Source of the DNA: Pseudomonas sp. H3(2019) | GTDB lineage: Bacteria; Pseudomonadota; Gammaproteobacteria; Pseudomonadales; Pseudomonadaceae | NCBI RefSeq assembly: GCF_007713465.1 | Contig: NZ_VMSG01000009.1 | Span: forward strand, 143,524-207,523 | Direction: 5' to 3' | DNA length: 64,000 nucleotides | In this document: positions 1-9,886 of the stretch, one piece after another | How the letters are laid out: every line of letters starts with the position of its first letter | Position numbering within the stretch: the stretch's first letter is position 1 | Notes under the pieces: generated by a model | What the model saw: only the letters and a program-made list of their open reading frames with translations | What the model was told of the DNA's origin: nothing | The model's database searches: none | Program-made: the position numbers and the translations under genes

Positions 1-429
1 GAAGTTCTGCGGCACGCCGCCAATCAAAAAGCCCGGGCTCATGCCCGCGTGTTCCAGCACCCAGGCGAGCATGCTGCTGGTAGTGGTTTTACCGTGAGTG
101 CCGGCAACCGCCAGCACCCAGCGGCCTTGCAGCACATGGTCGGCCAGCCATTGCGGACCGGAGACGTACGGCAGGCCTTTGTTCAGTACGTATTCGACCG
201 CCGGGTTGCCGCGCGACATCGCATTGCCGATCACCACCAGATCCGGGGCCGGATCGAGTTGGGAAGGATCATAGCCTTGCGTCAGCTCGATGCCCTGCGC
301 CTGCAACTGCGTACTCATCGGCGGGTAGACGTTGGCATCGGAGCCCGTCACATGATGGCCCAGCTCTTTGGCCAGAACCGCCATCGAGCCCATGAAAGTG
401 CCGCAAATACCCAGAATATGAATGTGCAT
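1..429 (-). CDS. mpl: Mpl, UDP-MurNAc:tripeptide ligase (N-terminal part, runs off the window)
   Basis: Mpl recycles peptidoglycan in the cytoplasm by joining released murein tripeptide to UDP-MurNAc with ATP. The 143 visible N-terminal residues begin MHIHILGICGTFMGSMAVLA, the Rossmann-like nucleotide motif of Mur ligases, and include the ATP-binding P-loop AGTHGKTTTSSM near residue 110. This pattern (ICGTFMG plus GTHGKTTT) fits Mpl better than MurC. The start is the ATG at 429-427. The C-terminal two thirds lie beyond base 1. The gene is transcribed leftward, away from eatR, from which it is separated by about 130 bp containing one palindromic repeat. Confidence 0.9.
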   Translation of the reverse strand, partial: MHIHILGICGTFMGSMAVLAKELGHHVTGSDANVYPPMSTQLQAQGIELTQGYDPSQLDPAPDLVVIGNAMSRGNPAVEYVLNKGLPYVSGPQWLADHVLQGRWVLAVAGTHGKTTTSSMLAWVLEHAGMSPGFLIGGVPQNF

Positions 430-510
430 AGTCAACCTCGTAAACATCGAGGCAGGTTAGCGTAGAGGGCCGAAAATCGCACTCTTTAGGTGATGGGCTG
501 GCTTTGCTCT

Positions 511-539
511 CTCGTTCCCACGCTCCGCGTGGGAACGAG
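511..539. repeat. Palindromic repeat, GTTCCCACGC family (short form)
   Basis: Perfect hairpin with arms CTCGTTCCCACG and CGTGGGAACGAG. It is a short member of the family that also occurs at 40269-40380, 43004-43034, 49055-49160 and 56009-56118 in this window. It sits between mpl and the end of eatR and could act as a transcript-end hairpin. Confidence 0.8.
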
Positions 540-556
540 CATAGTCGCGACGTGGT

Positions 557-2473
557 TTAACGGGCGATGCCGTGTTTGCGCAGTTTTCTATAGAGGGTGT
601 TGCGGCTGACACCCAGTTGTTCAGCGGTATGGGTCATGTGCCAACGCTGCTGCTCCAGGGCATTGAGCAACGCCAGGCGTTCGGCATCGTCCAGCGGATA
701 TTCGGACACCTCGTCCGCCTGCGCTAACACTGGAGCCGGTCGGACCTGCCGAATCATCACCGGCAAATCCTCAACCCCGATCCGTCCGTCATCGCACAAT
801 GCCGCCAGGGTCCGCAGCACATTGCGCAATTGCCGCACGTTACCCGGCCAGGCGTAGTCGAGCAGCGCCTGTCGCGCCGCAGCGTCAATCAGCACCGCCT
901 CCCCACCCGACTCTTCAGCCAGCAAAAAGTCCAGCAACTGCGACTTGTCGCTGCGTTCGCGCAACGCTGGCAAGGCGATTTCCAGGCCATTGAGGCGGTA
1001 ATACAAGTCTTCGCGGAAACTGCCGTCCTGTACCCGCTCGAGCAAATTCCGGTGAGTGGCACTGATGATCCGCACATTGACCGGCAGCGGCTCACCACCG
1101 ATGGGCACCACCTGCCGATCTTCCAGCACCCTTAATAGTCGGGTTTGCAGCGCCAGCGGCATGTCACCGATCTCGTCGAGAAACAACGTGCCGCCATCGG
1201 CCTGCTGCAACTTGCCGCGCATGCCCTCTTTGCGGGCGCCAGTGAAACTGCCGCCGCGATAGCCGAACAGTTCGCTCTCGATCAGGCTTTCCGGGATCGC
1301 CGCACAGTTGAGCGCGACGAAGGCTTTGTCGGCGCGCTGACTGGCCTGGTGCACGGCCTTGGCGAAGGCCTCCTTACCTGAGCCGGTTTCACCGTTGATC
1401 AGCAGCGGCACATCACGCTCGAAGACTCGCAAGGCTTTACGAAAATCAGCCTGCAGCCCTTCATCCCCCAGGCAAATGCCCGAAAGTGCCGGGCGCTCGG
1501 CAATGACCGGCTGTTGCAGCACCGGGGTCGGAATGCTGCGCGGCTGGCCGCGCAGCAGCGCAAACAGCACCCGCCCGTCGCGGGTGCGTAATGGCCAACT
1601 GGCGCTAGCATTAACGCTCGCACGCCCCAGCAGTTCGTCCAGCGAGCAATCGAAAAACGCCTCGACCGGCTTACCCAGCAACCCGCCACGAATATGCCCC
1701 AGCAGGTTCAACGCGCTCTGATTGACCGCGCTGATCCGCCCTTCGCCGTTAAACGCCAGCAGCCCTTCGCTGAACAGCCCGACCGACTCGGCCTGCAAGT
1801 GAAAGCGCAGCAGCCATTGATTGTCGAAGTAACGCAGGAAGTAGCAGCTCTCGATCATCTTCGCCGAGAGGTTGACCAGCGCCATGGTGTGGAACTGACT
1901 CTGACGCGAGACATCGTGACGCGCCGACGACACGTCGAGCACCGCCAGCAGTTCGCCGTGCGGGTCGAACACCGGGCTCGCCGAACAGGTCAGGCCGGTG
2001 TGGCGACCGCGAAAGTGTTCATCCTGGTGAATGGTCAGCGACTGCCGCTCCACCAGGCAGGTGCCGATGCCATTGGTGCCTTCGCAGGCTTCGCTCCAGT
2101 CAGCGCCAAGCCACAGACCGGCGCGCTCGAAAATCTTCCGTTCGGCAGGCGCGGTGACACAGTTGAGAATCACCCCGCGGGCGTCGGTCAACAGCACGGC
2201 GTGGCCGGCACCGGAAAGTTGTTGATGCAGGCTGGTCATTTCGCCACCGGCAATCTGCAGGACTTGCTGCAAGCGCTCGCGACTCTCCAGCACACGACCG
2301 TGTTCAAGCACCGTCGGCGCCATGGTCAGGGCCGGGTCGAGGTGATAATCCTCAAGACAACGCAGCCAGGAACGGGCGATGGACGGATCGCTGCCCGGCC
2401 CCTGCAAATGGGATTTGCCTTGGGTCACGGTCAAGACTTGCTGGGCATGGCGACTCAAATGGTTGCTGTGCAT
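557..2473 (-). CDS. eatR: EatR-like sigma-54-dependent activator of ethanolamine catabolism
   Basis: Enhancer-binding protein of the AcoR type, 638 aa. In order it has an N-terminal GAF-like sensor region (about 20-220), a PAS-like segment (about 225-320), a sigma-54 AAA+ domain with Walker [13 protein letters not shown], the sigma-54 contact loop [15 protein letters not shown] and Walker [12 protein letters not shown], and a C-terminal Fis-type helix-turn-helix ending [21 protein letters not shown]. It is divergent from exaC, with about 300 bp between them holding a sigma-54 promoter and repeated upstream sites. In P. aeruginosa the regulator in this position (PA4021, EatR) activates ethanolamine use with RpoN. 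The name is assigned by domain order and neighbourhood. Confidence 0.88.
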   Translation of the reverse strand: MHSNHLSRHAQQVLTVTQGKSHLQGPGSDPSIARSWLRCLEDYHLDPALTMAPTVLEHGRVLESRERLQQVLQIAGGEMTSLHQQLSGAGHAVLLTDARGVILNCVTAPAERKIFERAGLWLGADWSEACEGTNGIGTCLVERQSLTIHQDEHFRGRHTGLTCSASPVFDPHGELLAVLDVSSARHDVSRQSQFHTMALVNLSAKMIESCYFLRYFDNQWLLRFHLQAESVGLFSEGLLAFNGEGRISAVNQSALNLLGHIRGGLLGKPVEAFFDCSLDELLGRASVNASASWPLRTRDGRVLFALLRGQPRSIPTPVLQQPVIAERPALSGICLGDEGLQADFRKALRVFERDVPLLINGETGSGKEAFAKAVHQASQRADKAFVALNCAAIPESLIESELFGYRGGSFTGARKEGMRGKLQQADGGTLFLDEIGDMPLALQTRLLRVLEDRQVVPIGGEPLPVNVRIISATHRNLLERVQDGSFREDLYYRLNGLEIALPALRERSDKSQLLDFLLAEESGGEAVLIDAAARQALLDYAWPGNVRQLRNVLRTLAALCDDGRIGVEDLPVMIRQVRPAPVLAQADEVSEYPLDDAERLALLNALEQQRWHMTHTAEQLGVSRNTLYRKLRKHGIAR

Positions 2474-2530
2474 TTTTTATTATTCTCCCCTGGGCTCAAC
2501 TGCCTTGCATGAGGTGACGCCCAGCATCCT

Positions 2531-2638
2531 CCAGCATCAAGCGCATTGCAATGCTGGCCTGACCACCAGGTCACAGGTTGTGCCACAAGCGGTACAAACT
2601 GTCACAAGGCCTGTACCGCATCTGTCACAGGCCCTGTA
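2531..2638. promoter_or_regulatory. Upstream activator sites for the exaC sigma-54 promoter
   Basis: The intergenic space between eatR and exaC holds several repeats. TGTCACAAGGCCTGTA (2600-2615) and TGTCACAGGCCCTGTA (2623-2638) are near-identical and 23 bp apart, about two helical turns. GCGGTACA (2589-2596) and TGTACCGC (2612-2619) form an inverted repeat around the first copy. CCAGCAT (2531-2537) pairs with ATGCTGG (2551-2557). They lie about 55-165 bp upstream of the -24 element, where enhancer-binding proteins usually bind, so EatR is the likely ligand. The protein-site assignment is inference. Confidence 0.6.
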
Positions 2639-2693
2639 TCACCACCCCCTTGAAAAAGCCGTAAGCCCTTGATTTACCTGAACTTCAAAGCAC

Positions 2694-2709
2694 TGGCCCG
2701 ACCTTTGCT
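2694..2709 (+). promoter_or_regulatory. Sigma-54 promoter of exaC
   Basis: TGGCCCG at 2694-2700, then ACCT, then TTGCT at 2705-2709 matches the TGGCACG-N4-TTGCW consensus, with GG and GC separated by exactly 10 bp. It is about 65 bp upstream of the exaC start and follows the repeated activator sites. Confidence 0.82.
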
Positions 2710-2775
2710 CTACGCTTCTCAAGCGCTTACTGCGCGTACTCCCTTATAAGCACAAAAGCCAAGGAGATACTCACC

Positions 2776-4296
2776 ATGCGTTACGCTCACCCAGGTACTG
2801 AAGGCGCTATCGTTTCGTTCAAGAGTCAATACGGCAACTACATCGGCGGCGAATTCGTCGCGCCTGTCAAAGGTCAGTACTTCACCAATACCTCCCCGGT
2901 CAACGGCCAACCGATTGCCGAATTCCCCCGCTCCACGGCCGAAGACATCGAAAAAGCCCTGGACGCTGCCCACGCAGCCGCCGACGCCTGGGGCAGCACG
3001 TCTGCTCAGGCGCGCTCGCTGGTGCTGCTGAAAATCGCTGACCGCATCGAGCAAAACCTCGAAGTCCTGGCGATCACCGAAAGCTGGGACAACGGCAAAG
3101 CCGTGCGTGAAACCCTCAACGCCGACATCCCGCTGGCCGCTGACCACTTCCGCTACTTCGCCGGTTGCCTGCGCGCCCAGGAAGGCAGCGCCGCGGAAAT
3201 CGACGGCAACACCGTGGCTTATCACATTCACGAACCGCTGGGCGTGGTCGGGCAGATCATCCCGTGGAACTTCCCGATCCTGATGGCCGCCTGGAAACTT
3301 GCCCCGGCACTGGCCGCCGGTAACTGCGTGGTGCTCAAGCCCGCCGAGCAAACCCCGCTGGGTATTACCGTGCTGATGGAACTGATCGGCGACCTGCTGC
3401 CGCCCGGCGTGCTGAACGTCGTGCAAGGTTTCGGCAAAGAAGCCGGTGAAGCCCTGGCCACCAGCAAACGCATTGCCAAAATTGCCTTTACCGGCTCGAC
3501 GCCGGTCGGCTCGCACATCATGAAATGCGCCGCCGAAAACATTATTCCGTCCACCGTGGAACTGGGCGGCAAATCGCCGAACATCTTCTTCGCCGACATC
3601 ATGCAAGCCGAACCGACCTTCATCGAGAAAGCTGCCGAAGGCCTGGTGCTGGCGTTCTTCAACCAGGGCGAAGTCTGCACCTGCCCGTCCCGCGCGCTGG
3701 TGCAAGAGTCGATCTACGACGACTTCATGAAAGTGGTGATGAAGAAGGTCCTGCAAATCAAACGTGGCGACCCGCTGGACACCGACACCATGGTCGGCGC
3801 CCAGGCATCCGAGCAGCAATTTGACAAGATCCTCTCCTACCTGGAAATCGCCAAAGGCGAAGGTGCCGAGTTGCTGACCGGCGGCAAGGTGGAAAAACTC
3901 GAGGGCAACCTGGCGACCGGGTATTACATCCAGCCGACCCTGCTCAAGGGCACCAACAAAATGCGCGTGTTCCAGGAAGAAATCTTTGGCCCGGTGGTGA
4001 GCATCACCACCTTCAAGGACGAAGCCGAAGCCCTGGCGATTGCCAACGACACCGAGTTCGGCCTTGGTGCCGGTCTCTGGACCCGTGACATCAACCGCGC
4101 CTACCGCATGGGCCGGGCGATCAAGGCCGGTCGTGTCTGGACCAACTGCTACCACCTGTACCCAGCCCACGCCGCGTTCGGTGGTTACAAGAAGTCTGGT
4201 GTCGGCCGTGAAACCCACAAAATGATGCTCGACCACTACCAGCAAACCAAAAACCTGCTGGTGAGCTACGACATCAATCCGCTGGGCTTCTTCTAA
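2776..4296 (+). CDS. exaC: NAD-dependent (acet)aldehyde dehydrogenase ExaC
   Basis: Oxidises aldehydes to acids with NAD; here it most likely removes the acetaldehyde made from ethanolamine by EutBC. At 506 aa it is the usual length of this ALDH subgroup. Seen directly: PWNFP (163-167), the general-base Glu262 in VELGGKSPN, and nucleophile Cys301 in [11 protein letters not shown]. The start MRYAHPG follows a strong ribosome site (AAGGAG, 2760-2765). It has its own sigma-54 promoter and faces eatR. The closely similar PA4022/ExaC proteins of P. aeruginosa support the name; which aldehyde is preferred cannot be read from the sequence. Confidence 0.93.
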   Translation: MRYAHPGTEGAIVSFKSQYGNYIGGEFVAPVKGQYFTNTSPVNGQPIAEFPRSTAEDIEKALDAAHAAADAWGSTSAQARSLVLLKIADRIEQNLEVLAITESWDNGKAVRETLNADIPLAADHFRYFAGCLRAQEGSAAEIDGNTVAYHIHEPLGVVGQIIPWNFPILMAAWKLAPALAAGNCVVLKPAEQTPLGITVLMELIGDLLPPGVLNVVQGFGKEAGEALATSKRIAKIAFTGSTPVGSHIMKCAAENIIPSTVELGGKSPNIFFADIMQAEPTFIEKAAEGLVLAFFNQGEVCTCPSRALVQESIYDDFMKVVMKKVLQIKRGDPLDTDTMVGAQASEQQFDKILSYLEIAKGEGAELLTGGKVEKLEGNLATGYYIQPTLLKGTNKMRVFQEEIFGPVVSITTFKDEAEALAIANDTEFGLGAGLWTRDINRAYRMGRAIKAGRVWTNCYHLYPAHAAFGGYKKSGVGRETHKMMLDHYQQTKNLLVSYDINPLGFF

Positions 4297-4320
4297 CTCC
4301 GCGCGAAATCGCGTAACGGC

Positions 4321-4383
4321 TATCGCGGGCAAGCCTTGCTCCTACAAATCCCCCCCCTGTAGGAGCATGGCTTGCCAACGATG
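4321..4383. repeat. REP-type inverted pair
   Basis: Two imperfectly matching arms, 4321-4345 (TATCGCGGGCAAGCC...) and 4359-4383 (GTAGGAGCATGGCTTGCC...), face each other across a C-rich spacer. Same family as the pairs at 5972, 8950, 30092, 31281 and 33551. It lies between exaC and the next sigma-54 promoter and may also help end exaC transcripts. Confidence 0.8.
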
Positions 4384-4421
4384 GCGCCTTCATTGACACA
4401 ACCTACATTGCCCTGCCGCTC

Positions 4422-4437
4422 TGGCACGGGCTTTGCG
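4422..4437 (+). promoter_or_regulatory. Sigma-54 promoter of the permease-eutBC operon
   Basis: TGGCACG (4422-4428), GGCT, TTGCG (4433-4437): a full match to the -24 element and a good -12, with the required 10 bp between GG and GC. It is about 100 bp upstream of the permease gene and shows that permease-eutB-eutC can be transcribed separately from exaC, still under RpoN and probably EatR. Confidence 0.85.
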
Positions 4438-4539
4438 TGCCTGCTCGACAGATTAACCGCTGCGTGAACAGCGTCGATCCACCCAAACCGCCACACCCGA
4501 AAGTCCAACAGATCGAACAATAAAAAACAGAGAGGACTT

Positions 4540-5910
4540 ATGACTTCTTCAACAACGCTCAAACCCACACTCGGCACCTTGCACCTTTGGGGCATTGCCG
4601 TCGGCCTGGTGATTTCCGGCGAATACTTCGGCTGGAGTTACGGCTGGGGCACCGCAGGCACCCTGGGGTTCCTCGTCACCGCGTTGATGGTGGCGACGAT
4701 GTACACCTGTTTCATCTTCAGTTTCACCGAACTCACCACTGCGATTCCCCACGCTGGCGGGCCCTTTGCCTACAGCCGACGAGCCTTTGGTGAGAAAGGC
4801 GGCTTGATCGCCGGGATCGCCACGCTGATCGAGTTCGTCTTCGCGCCACCGGCCATTGCGATGGCCATCGGCGCCTACCTGAACGTGCAATACCCGGATC
4901 TTGACCCGAAACTCGCCGCGATCGGCGCCTACTTCGTGTTCATGGGCCTGAACATCCTCGGCGTCAGCATTGCCGCGACCTTCGAACTGGTGGTGACCGT
5001 TCTGGCGGTAGCCGAACTGCTGGTGTTCATGGGCGTGGTTGCACCGGGCTTCAGCTTCAGCAATTTCGTGCTCAACGGCTGGTCCGGCGCCAATGAGTTC
5101 ACGGTCGCCTCGATCCCCGGCATCTTTGCAGCGATCCCCTTTGCCATCTGGTTTTTCCTCGCCATCGAAGGCGCGGCCATGGCTGCCGAAGAAGCCAAGG
5201 ACCCGAAACGCACCATTCCACGGGCCTACGTCAGCGGCATCCTGACCCTGGTGTTCCTGGCCATCGGCGTGATGGTCATGGCCGGCGGTGTGGGCGACTG
5301 GCGTCAACTGGCGAACATCAACGACCCGCTGCCTCAGGCCATGAAAGCCGTGGTCGGCAACAACTCCAGCTGGATGCACATGCTGGTGTGGATCGGTTTG
5401 TTCGGTCTGGTGGCGAGCTTCCACGGGATCATCCTCGGCTACTCGCGACAGTTCTTCGCCCTCGCTCGCGCCGGCTACCTGCCTCGCGGCCTGGCCAAGC
5501 TCTCGCGCTTCCAGACCCCGCATCGGGCAATTCTGGCCGGCGGCGTGATCGGCATCGCGGCGATCTACAGCGATGGGCTGGTCAACCTGCAAGGCATGAC
5601 CCTGACCGCCGCGATGATCACCATGTCGGTGTTCGGCGCTATCGTGATGTACATCATCAGCATGCTCAGTCTGTTCAAACTGCGCAAAACCGAGCCGAAC
5701 CTGGAGCGCACCTTCCGCGCCCCGGGTTATCCGATCGTGCCGGGCATCGCGCTGTTCCTGGCAGTGGTCTGCCTGGTGGCGATGGCCTGGTTCAACACCC
5801 TGATCGGGATGATTTTCCTCGGTTTCATGGTGGCCGGCTTCATCTACTTCCAATTGACCGCCAAACAGCGCTTCGACGCCCCGGCGGACGCGATGCTTAC
5901 CGGCATCTAA
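4540..5910 (+). CDS. eat: Ethanolamine permease (APC superfamily)
   Basis: Inner-membrane importer of ethanolamine, 456 aa, with about twelve hydrophobic segments and the APC-type N-terminal stretch GIAVGLVISGEYFGWSYGW. The motif FTELTTAIPHAGGPFAYSRRA (from about residue 65) is typical of the ethanolamine permease family; the P. aeruginosa counterpart is PA4023, called EutP. The ATG follows AGAGAGGACTT. It is the first gene of the permease-eutB-eutC unit, behind a sigma-54 promoter; a REP pair separates it from eutB. Confidence 0.92.
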   Translation: MTSSTTLKPTLGTLHLWGIAVGLVISGEYFGWSYGWGTAGTLGFLVTALMVATMYTCFIFSFTELTTAIPHAGGPFAYSRRAFGEKGGLIAGIATLIEFVFAPPAIAMAIGAYLNVQYPDLDPKLAAIGAYFVFMGLNILGVSIAATFELVVTVLAVAELLVFMGVVAPGFSFSNFVLNGWSGANEFTVASIPGIFAAIPFAIWFFLAIEGAAMAAEEAKDPKRTIPRAYVSGILTLVFLAIGVMVMAGGVGDWRQLANINDPLPQAMKAVVGNNSSWMHMLVWIGLFGLVASFHGIILGYSRQFFALARAGYLPRGLAKLSRFQTPHRAILAGGVIGIAAIYSDGLVNLQGMTLTAAMITMSVFGAIVMYIISMLSLFKLRKTEPNLERTFRAPGYPIVPGIALFLAVVCLVAMAWFNTLIGMIFLGFMVAGFIYFQLTAKQRFDAPADAMLTGI

Positions 5911-5971
5911 CGTGCACTTGCGCCGGGCGAATGGCCCGGCGCCTGCATTATTGAAGTGCACTGAGACCCAG

Positions 5972-6060
5972 TGTGGGAGCGAGCTTGCTCGCGAATACGG
6001 AGTGTCATTCAGCACATGTGCCGGATGTCAGACCGCTATCGCGAGCAAGCTCGCTCCCAC
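5972..6060. repeat. REP-type inverted pair
   Basis: Arms TGTGGGAGCGAGCTTGCTCG (from 5972) and CGAGCAAGCTCGCTCCCAC (to 6060) flank about 42 bp. It lies inside the permease-eutBC unit, where such hairpins can stabilise or separate message segments. Confidence 0.85.
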
Positions 6061-6111
6061 GAGGGATGGTCAGTGTTATCAAGACTTGTACACATAAAGA
6101 GGACACCGCTC

Positions 6112-7506
6112 ATGGCTGCATTTGCCCATACCGTCGGCGCCCGGACCTACCGTTTCGACAGCCTCAAGGAAGTCATGGCCAAGGCCAGCCCGGCACGCTC
6201 CGGAGACTTTCTGGCCGGCGTCGCCGCCCTGAACGATGGCGAACGGGTCGCCGCGCAAATGACCTTGGCTGACATCCCGCTCAAGCAGTTCCTGCAAGAA
6301 GTACTGATCCCGTACGAATCCGATGAAGTCACCCGGCTGATCATCGACACCCACGATGCTCGCGCCTTTGAGACTGTCAGCCACCTGACCGTTGGCGGTT
6401 TTCGCGACTGGCTGCTCAGCGATGCGGCCGACGAGCAGAGCCTACGCGCGCTGGCCCCTGGCCTGACCCCGGAAATGGCCGCCGCCGTGTCGAAGATCAT
6501 GCGCGTGCAAGACCTGGTGCTGGTGGCGCAAAAGATTCGCGTGGTGACTCAGTTTCGCGGCACCATGGGCCTGCGCGGGCGCCTGTCGACCCGTCTGCAA
6601 CCCAACCATCCGACTGACGAACCCGCCGGGATCGCCGCGAGCATTCTCGACGGCCTGCTCTACGGCAACGGCGACGCGATGATCGGCATCAACCCGGCCA
6701 CCGACAGCATCGCCTCGATCTGCGCGATGCTGGAAATGCTCGACGCGGTCATCCAGCGCTACGAAATCCCGACCCAAGCCTGCGTGCTGACCCACGTCAC
6801 CACCTCCATCGAGGCGATCAATCGAGGCGTGCCACTGGATCTGGTGTTCCAGTCGATTGCCGGCACCGAAGCGGCCAATGCCAGTTTCGGCATCAGCCTG
6901 AGTGTGCTGCAGGAAGGTTATGAAGCAGGCTTGAGCCTCAGTCGCGGTACCCTGGGGCAAAACCTGATGTACTTCGAAACCGGCCAGGGCAGCGCGCTCT
7001 CGGCCAACGCCCATCACGGCATCGACCAGCAAACCTGCGAAACCCGCGCCTACGCCGTGGCACGGCACTTCAAGCCGTTTCTGGTAAACACCGTGGTCGG
7101 CTTCATCGGCCCGGAATACCTCTACAACGGCAAACAGATCATCCGCGCCGGCCTCGAAGATCACTTCTGCGGCAAGTTGCTCGGGGTGCCGATGGGCTGC
7201 GATATCTGTTACACCAACCACGCCGAAGCCGATCAGGACGACATGGACACCCTGCTGACGCTGCTCGGCGTGGCCGGGATCAACTTCATCATGGGCATCC
7301 CCGGCTCCGACGACATCATGCTCAACTACCAGACCACGTCGTTCCACGACGCGCTCTACGCACGCCAGACCCTGGGCCTGAAACCGGCACCCGAGTTTGA
7401 GCGGTGGCTGGCCAATATGGGCATTTTCACCCAAGGTGACGGCAAGGTGCACTTCGGCAACAACCTGCCGCCGGCCTTCCGCCAGGCCATGGCGCAACTG
7501 GGATGA
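6112..7506 (+). CDS. eutB: Ethanolamine ammonia-lyase large subunit EutB
   Basis: Large subunit of the adenosylcobalamin-dependent lyase that converts ethanolamine to acetaldehyde and ammonia. The 464 aa agree with the family (about 453 in E. coli). Typical stretches are [40 protein letters not shown] and the late [18 protein letters not shown] that lines the active site. I chose ATG 6112 ([10 protein letters not shown]), preceded by AAGAGGAC at 6097-6104; the open frame upstream runs through REP sequence and is not convincing. Stop overlaps the eutC start. No carboxysome-type shell genes are present, as in other pseudomonads. Confidence 0.95.
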   Translation: MAAFAHTVGARTYRFDSLKEVMAKASPARSGDFLAGVAALNDGERVAAQMTLADIPLKQFLQEVLIPYESDEVTRLIIDTHDARAFETVSHLTVGGFRDWLLSDAADEQSLRALAPGLTPEMAAAVSKIMRVQDLVLVAQKIRVVTQFRGTMGLRGRLSTRLQPNHPTDEPAGIAASILDGLLYGNGDAMIGINPATDSIASICAMLEMLDAVIQRYEIPTQACVLTHVTTSIEAINRGVPLDLVFQSIAGTEAANASFGISLSVLQEGYEAGLSLSRGTLGQNLMYFETGQGSALSANAHHGIDQQTCETRAYAVARHFKPFLVNTVVGFIGPEYLYNGKQIIRAGLEDHFCGKLLGVPMGCDICYTNHAEADQDDMDTLLTLLGVAGINFIMGIPGSDDIMLNYQTTSFHDALYARQTLGLKPAPEFERWLANMGIFTQGDGKVHFGNNLPPAFRQAMAQLG

Positions 7507-8342
7507 GTAATCTGCTGATGGATAAACCAACCGTCGATCCGCAAAACCCCTGGCTGGGACTGCGCCGCCTGACCCCGGCACGCATCGCTCTGGGTCGCAC
7601 CGGCACCAGTATGCCGACCGGCGCGCAACTGGATTTCCAGTACGCCCACGCCGAGGCCCGCGATGCCGTGCACCTGCCCTTCGATCATGTCGGGCTCAGC
7701 CAGCAACTGGCCGAGCGCGGACGCGACAGTCTGCTGCTGCACAGCGCCGCCAACGATCGCCACAGTTATCTGCAACGGCCAGACCTGGGGCGAAAATTGA
7801 GTGATGAGTCCGCACAAACGCTGCGTGAATACGCGTTGGCCAACCCGGGCGGCGTTGATCTGGCGATCGTCGTGGCCGACGGCTTGTCAGCGCTGGCGGT
7901 GCATCGACACACCTTGCCGTTTCTGGCGCGCATGGAAGAACAGACGGAGGCCGAAGGCTGGTCGTTGTCGCCAGTGATTCTGGTGGAACAGGGTCGCGTC
8001 GCCGTGGCTGACGAAATCGGCGAATTGCTTGGCGCAAAAATGATCGTGATCCTGATCGGCGAACGCCCTGGACTCAGCTCGCCAGACAGTCTCGGCTTGT
8101 ATTTCACCTATAATCCAAAGGTCGGCCTGACGGACGCCTATCGCAACTGTATTTCCAATGTCCGCCTTGAAGGTTTGAGCTATGGCATGGCGGCACACCG
8201 TTTGCTGTACTTGATGCGCGAGGCCTGTCGACGGCAGTTGTCGGGGGTTAACCTGAAAGACGAAGCCCAGGTCCAAACTATCGGGTCGAGAGATGACGCT
8301 GATATGACAGGAAATTTCCTACTGAGTCTGCCGGATGCCTGA
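7503..8342 (+). CDS. eutC: Ethanolamine ammonia-lyase small subunit EutC
   Basis: Small subunit of the B12 lyase, 279 aa. It starts at ATG 7503 overlapping the eutB stop (ATGA), so the two are translationally coupled. The family pattern [18 protein letters not shown] near the N-terminus and the later [18 protein letters not shown] are clear. The last gene of the ethanolamine unit; its acetaldehyde product would be handled by ExaC. A B12 supply must come from elsewhere, as no cobalamin genes occur in the window. Confidence 0.95.
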   Translation: MSNLLMDKPTVDPQNPWLGLRRLTPARIALGRTGTSMPTGAQLDFQYAHAEARDAVHLPFDHVGLSQQLAERGRDSLLLHSAANDRHSYLQRPDLGRKLSDESAQTLREYALANPGGVDLAIVVADGLSALAVHRHTLPFLARMEEQTEAEGWSLSPVILVEQGRVAVADEIGELLGAKMIVILIGERPGLSSPDSLGLYFTYNPKVGLTDAYRNCISNVRLEGLSYGMAAHRLLYLMREACRRQLSGVNLKDEAQVQTIGSRDDADMTGNFLLSLPDA

Positions 8343-8472
8343 CCCGTATTGGAATTGCGTTTTTGCTCCGCTTTCAGGCAGAGTTCGACGAACGGCTGCC
8401 CGAGCAGTGAACCGATTGCCGTCGTATCCACTGGAAACTGCCGCCCTATCTACTTGAAAGTTGAGGCCTAGC

Positions 8473-8934
8473 ATGCGGATTACTCAAGCAACCCTCGAGC
8501 ACCTGGACCTTCTGACGCCGTTGTTCGTCAAGTACCGCGAGTTTTATGGCTCGTTGCCTTATCCAGACTCGTCCCGGGCCTTTCTGGAAAAGCGTCTGCG
8601 GCGCAAGGAGTCGGTGATCTATCTGGCCCTGCCCGATGATGACGACAGCAAACTGCTGGGTTTTTGTCAGCTGTACCCAAGCTTTTCGTCCCTGTCGCTC
8701 AAGCGCGTGTGGATCCTCAACGACATCTACGTCGCCGAAGACGCCCGCCGCCAACTGGTTGCCGACAACCTGATGCGCACCGCAAAGAAAATGGCCAAGG
8801 AAACCCAGGCTGTGCGCATGCGCGTGTCGACCAGCAGCGACAACAAAATTGCGCAGAAAACCTACGAATCCATCGGGTTTCGCGAAGACACCGAGTTCAA
8901 GAACTACGTCTTGCCGATCAGCGAAGAACTCTGA
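8473..8934 (+). CDS. GNAT family N-acetyltransferase
   Basis: 153 aa, one GNAT fold filling the whole protein: beta-strand WILNDIYVAEDARRQLVADNLM carries the acetyl-CoA signature (V-x-x-x-x-R) and TYESIGFREDTEFKNYVLP is the usual C-terminal element. ATG 8473 is preferred over an in-frame TTG at 8461 because a GAGG ribosome site (8463-8466) precedes it. It stands alone between eutC and dedA, with a REP pair after it. The substrate cannot be told. Confidence 0.85.
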   Translation: MRITQATLEHLDLLTPLFVKYREFYGSLPYPDSSRAFLEKRLRRKESVIYLALPDDDDSKLLGFCQLYPSFSSLSLKRVWILNDIYVAEDARRQLVADNLMRTAKKMAKETQAVRMRVSTSSDNKIAQKTYESIGFREDTEFKNYVLPISEEL

Positions 8935-8949
8935 GCCAGAGTCGGACAC

Positions 8950-9036
8950 TTTGGGAGAGAGCTTGCTCGCGATTCAGGCGCCTCGGTGTGTCAGTCATAC
9001 CGAGCCGATGCTATCGCGAGCAAGCTCGCTCCCACA
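8950..9036. repeat. REP-type inverted pair
   Basis: Arms 8950-8972 (TTTGGGAGAGAGCTTGCTCG...) and 9012-9036 (TATCGCGAGCAAGCTCGC...), about 40 bp apart, downstream of the acetyltransferase. Confidence 0.82.
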
Positions 9037-9223
9037 AAGTTCAGTACCGAACCACCGATCCGACTTGGAAATCCCTCGCTACAAACTCGACACGCTTTTC
9101 ACTTTTCAGTCCGTATAATCACGAACCTTACGGACTGTAAGAAAAACTCCACAGCCCTGTAGCCATTTTTCCAAAATATCCGCACAGGCCTGCTGAGTCG
9201 GGTCGTTACCACAGGTGCCCACC

Positions 9224-9880
9224 ATGGATTTCAACCCGATCGACCTAATCCTGCATCTCGATGTCTACCTCGATTTGCTGGTGACCAACTACGGGCCATG
9301 GATCTACGCCATCCTGTTCATGGTGATTTTCTGCGAAACCGGCCTGGTCGTGATGCCTTTCCTGCCGGGCGATTCGTTGTTGTTCATCGCTGGCGCGGTA
9401 GCGGCCGGTGGCGGCATGGACCCGGTGCTGCTGGGCGGCTTGCTGATGCTGGCGGCGATTCTCGGTGACAGCACCAACTACCTTGTCGGGCGAACAGCCG
9501 GCGAAAAGTTGTTCAGCAATCCGAACTCAAAGATCTTCCGTCGCGACTACCTGCAACAAACCCATGACTTCTATGACAAGCATGGCGGCAAGACCGTGAC
9601 CCTGGCGCGCTTCCTGCCGATCATCCGGACCTTCGCACCGTTCGTCGCTGGCGTAGGCAAAATGCCTTACCCGCGTTTCTTCGCCTTCAGTGTACTCGGC
9701 ACCATCTTCTGGGTCGGCGGCCTGGTGACCCTGGGTTATTTCTTCGGTAACGTGCCGTTCATCAAGAAAAACCTGTCGTTGCTGGTAGTGGGCATCATCC
9801 TGCTGTCGCTGGTGCCGATGATCATTGGCGTGATCCGCAGCCGCCTGGCCAACGCGAGCTCCAAAGCCGCGTCGCGCTGA
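9224..9880 (+). CDS. DedA family inner-membrane protein
   Basis: 218 aa, mostly hydrophobic, matching DedA/YqjA-YghB proteins, which are thought to act as lipid flippases or proton-dependent transporters for membrane homeostasis. Family marks are CETGLVVMPFLPGDSLLF (about 38-55), GDSTNYLVGRTAGEK and ARFLPIIRTFAPFVAGVGKM, whose Arg and Gly residues are conserved. ATG 9224 is taken rather than a GTG three codons earlier. mtfA follows 6 bp after the stop, so they may be co-transcribed. Confidence 0.92.
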   Translation: MDFNPIDLILHLDVYLDLLVTNYGPWIYAILFMVIFCETGLVVMPFLPGDSLLFIAGAVAAGGGMDPVLLGGLLMLAAILGDSTNYLVGRTAGEKLFSNPNSKIFRRDYLQQTHDFYDKHGGKTVTLARFLPIIRTFAPFVAGVGKMPYPRFFAFSVLGTIFWVGGLVTLGYFFGNVPFIKKNLSLLVVGIILLSLVPMIIGVIRSRLANASSKAASR

Positions 9881-9886
9881 GCGTCC

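Noticed and set aside
2719..4332. 537-codon open frame antisense to exaC
   Set aside because: Pure shadow of a high-GC gene: low-complexity His/Gln/Val-rich translation, no ribosome site, and exaC itself is unmistakable.
4549..6015. 488-codon open frame antisense to the permease
   Set aside because: Composition is typical of an antisense frame (His, Asp, Glu, Gln strings) and it covers a clear permease.
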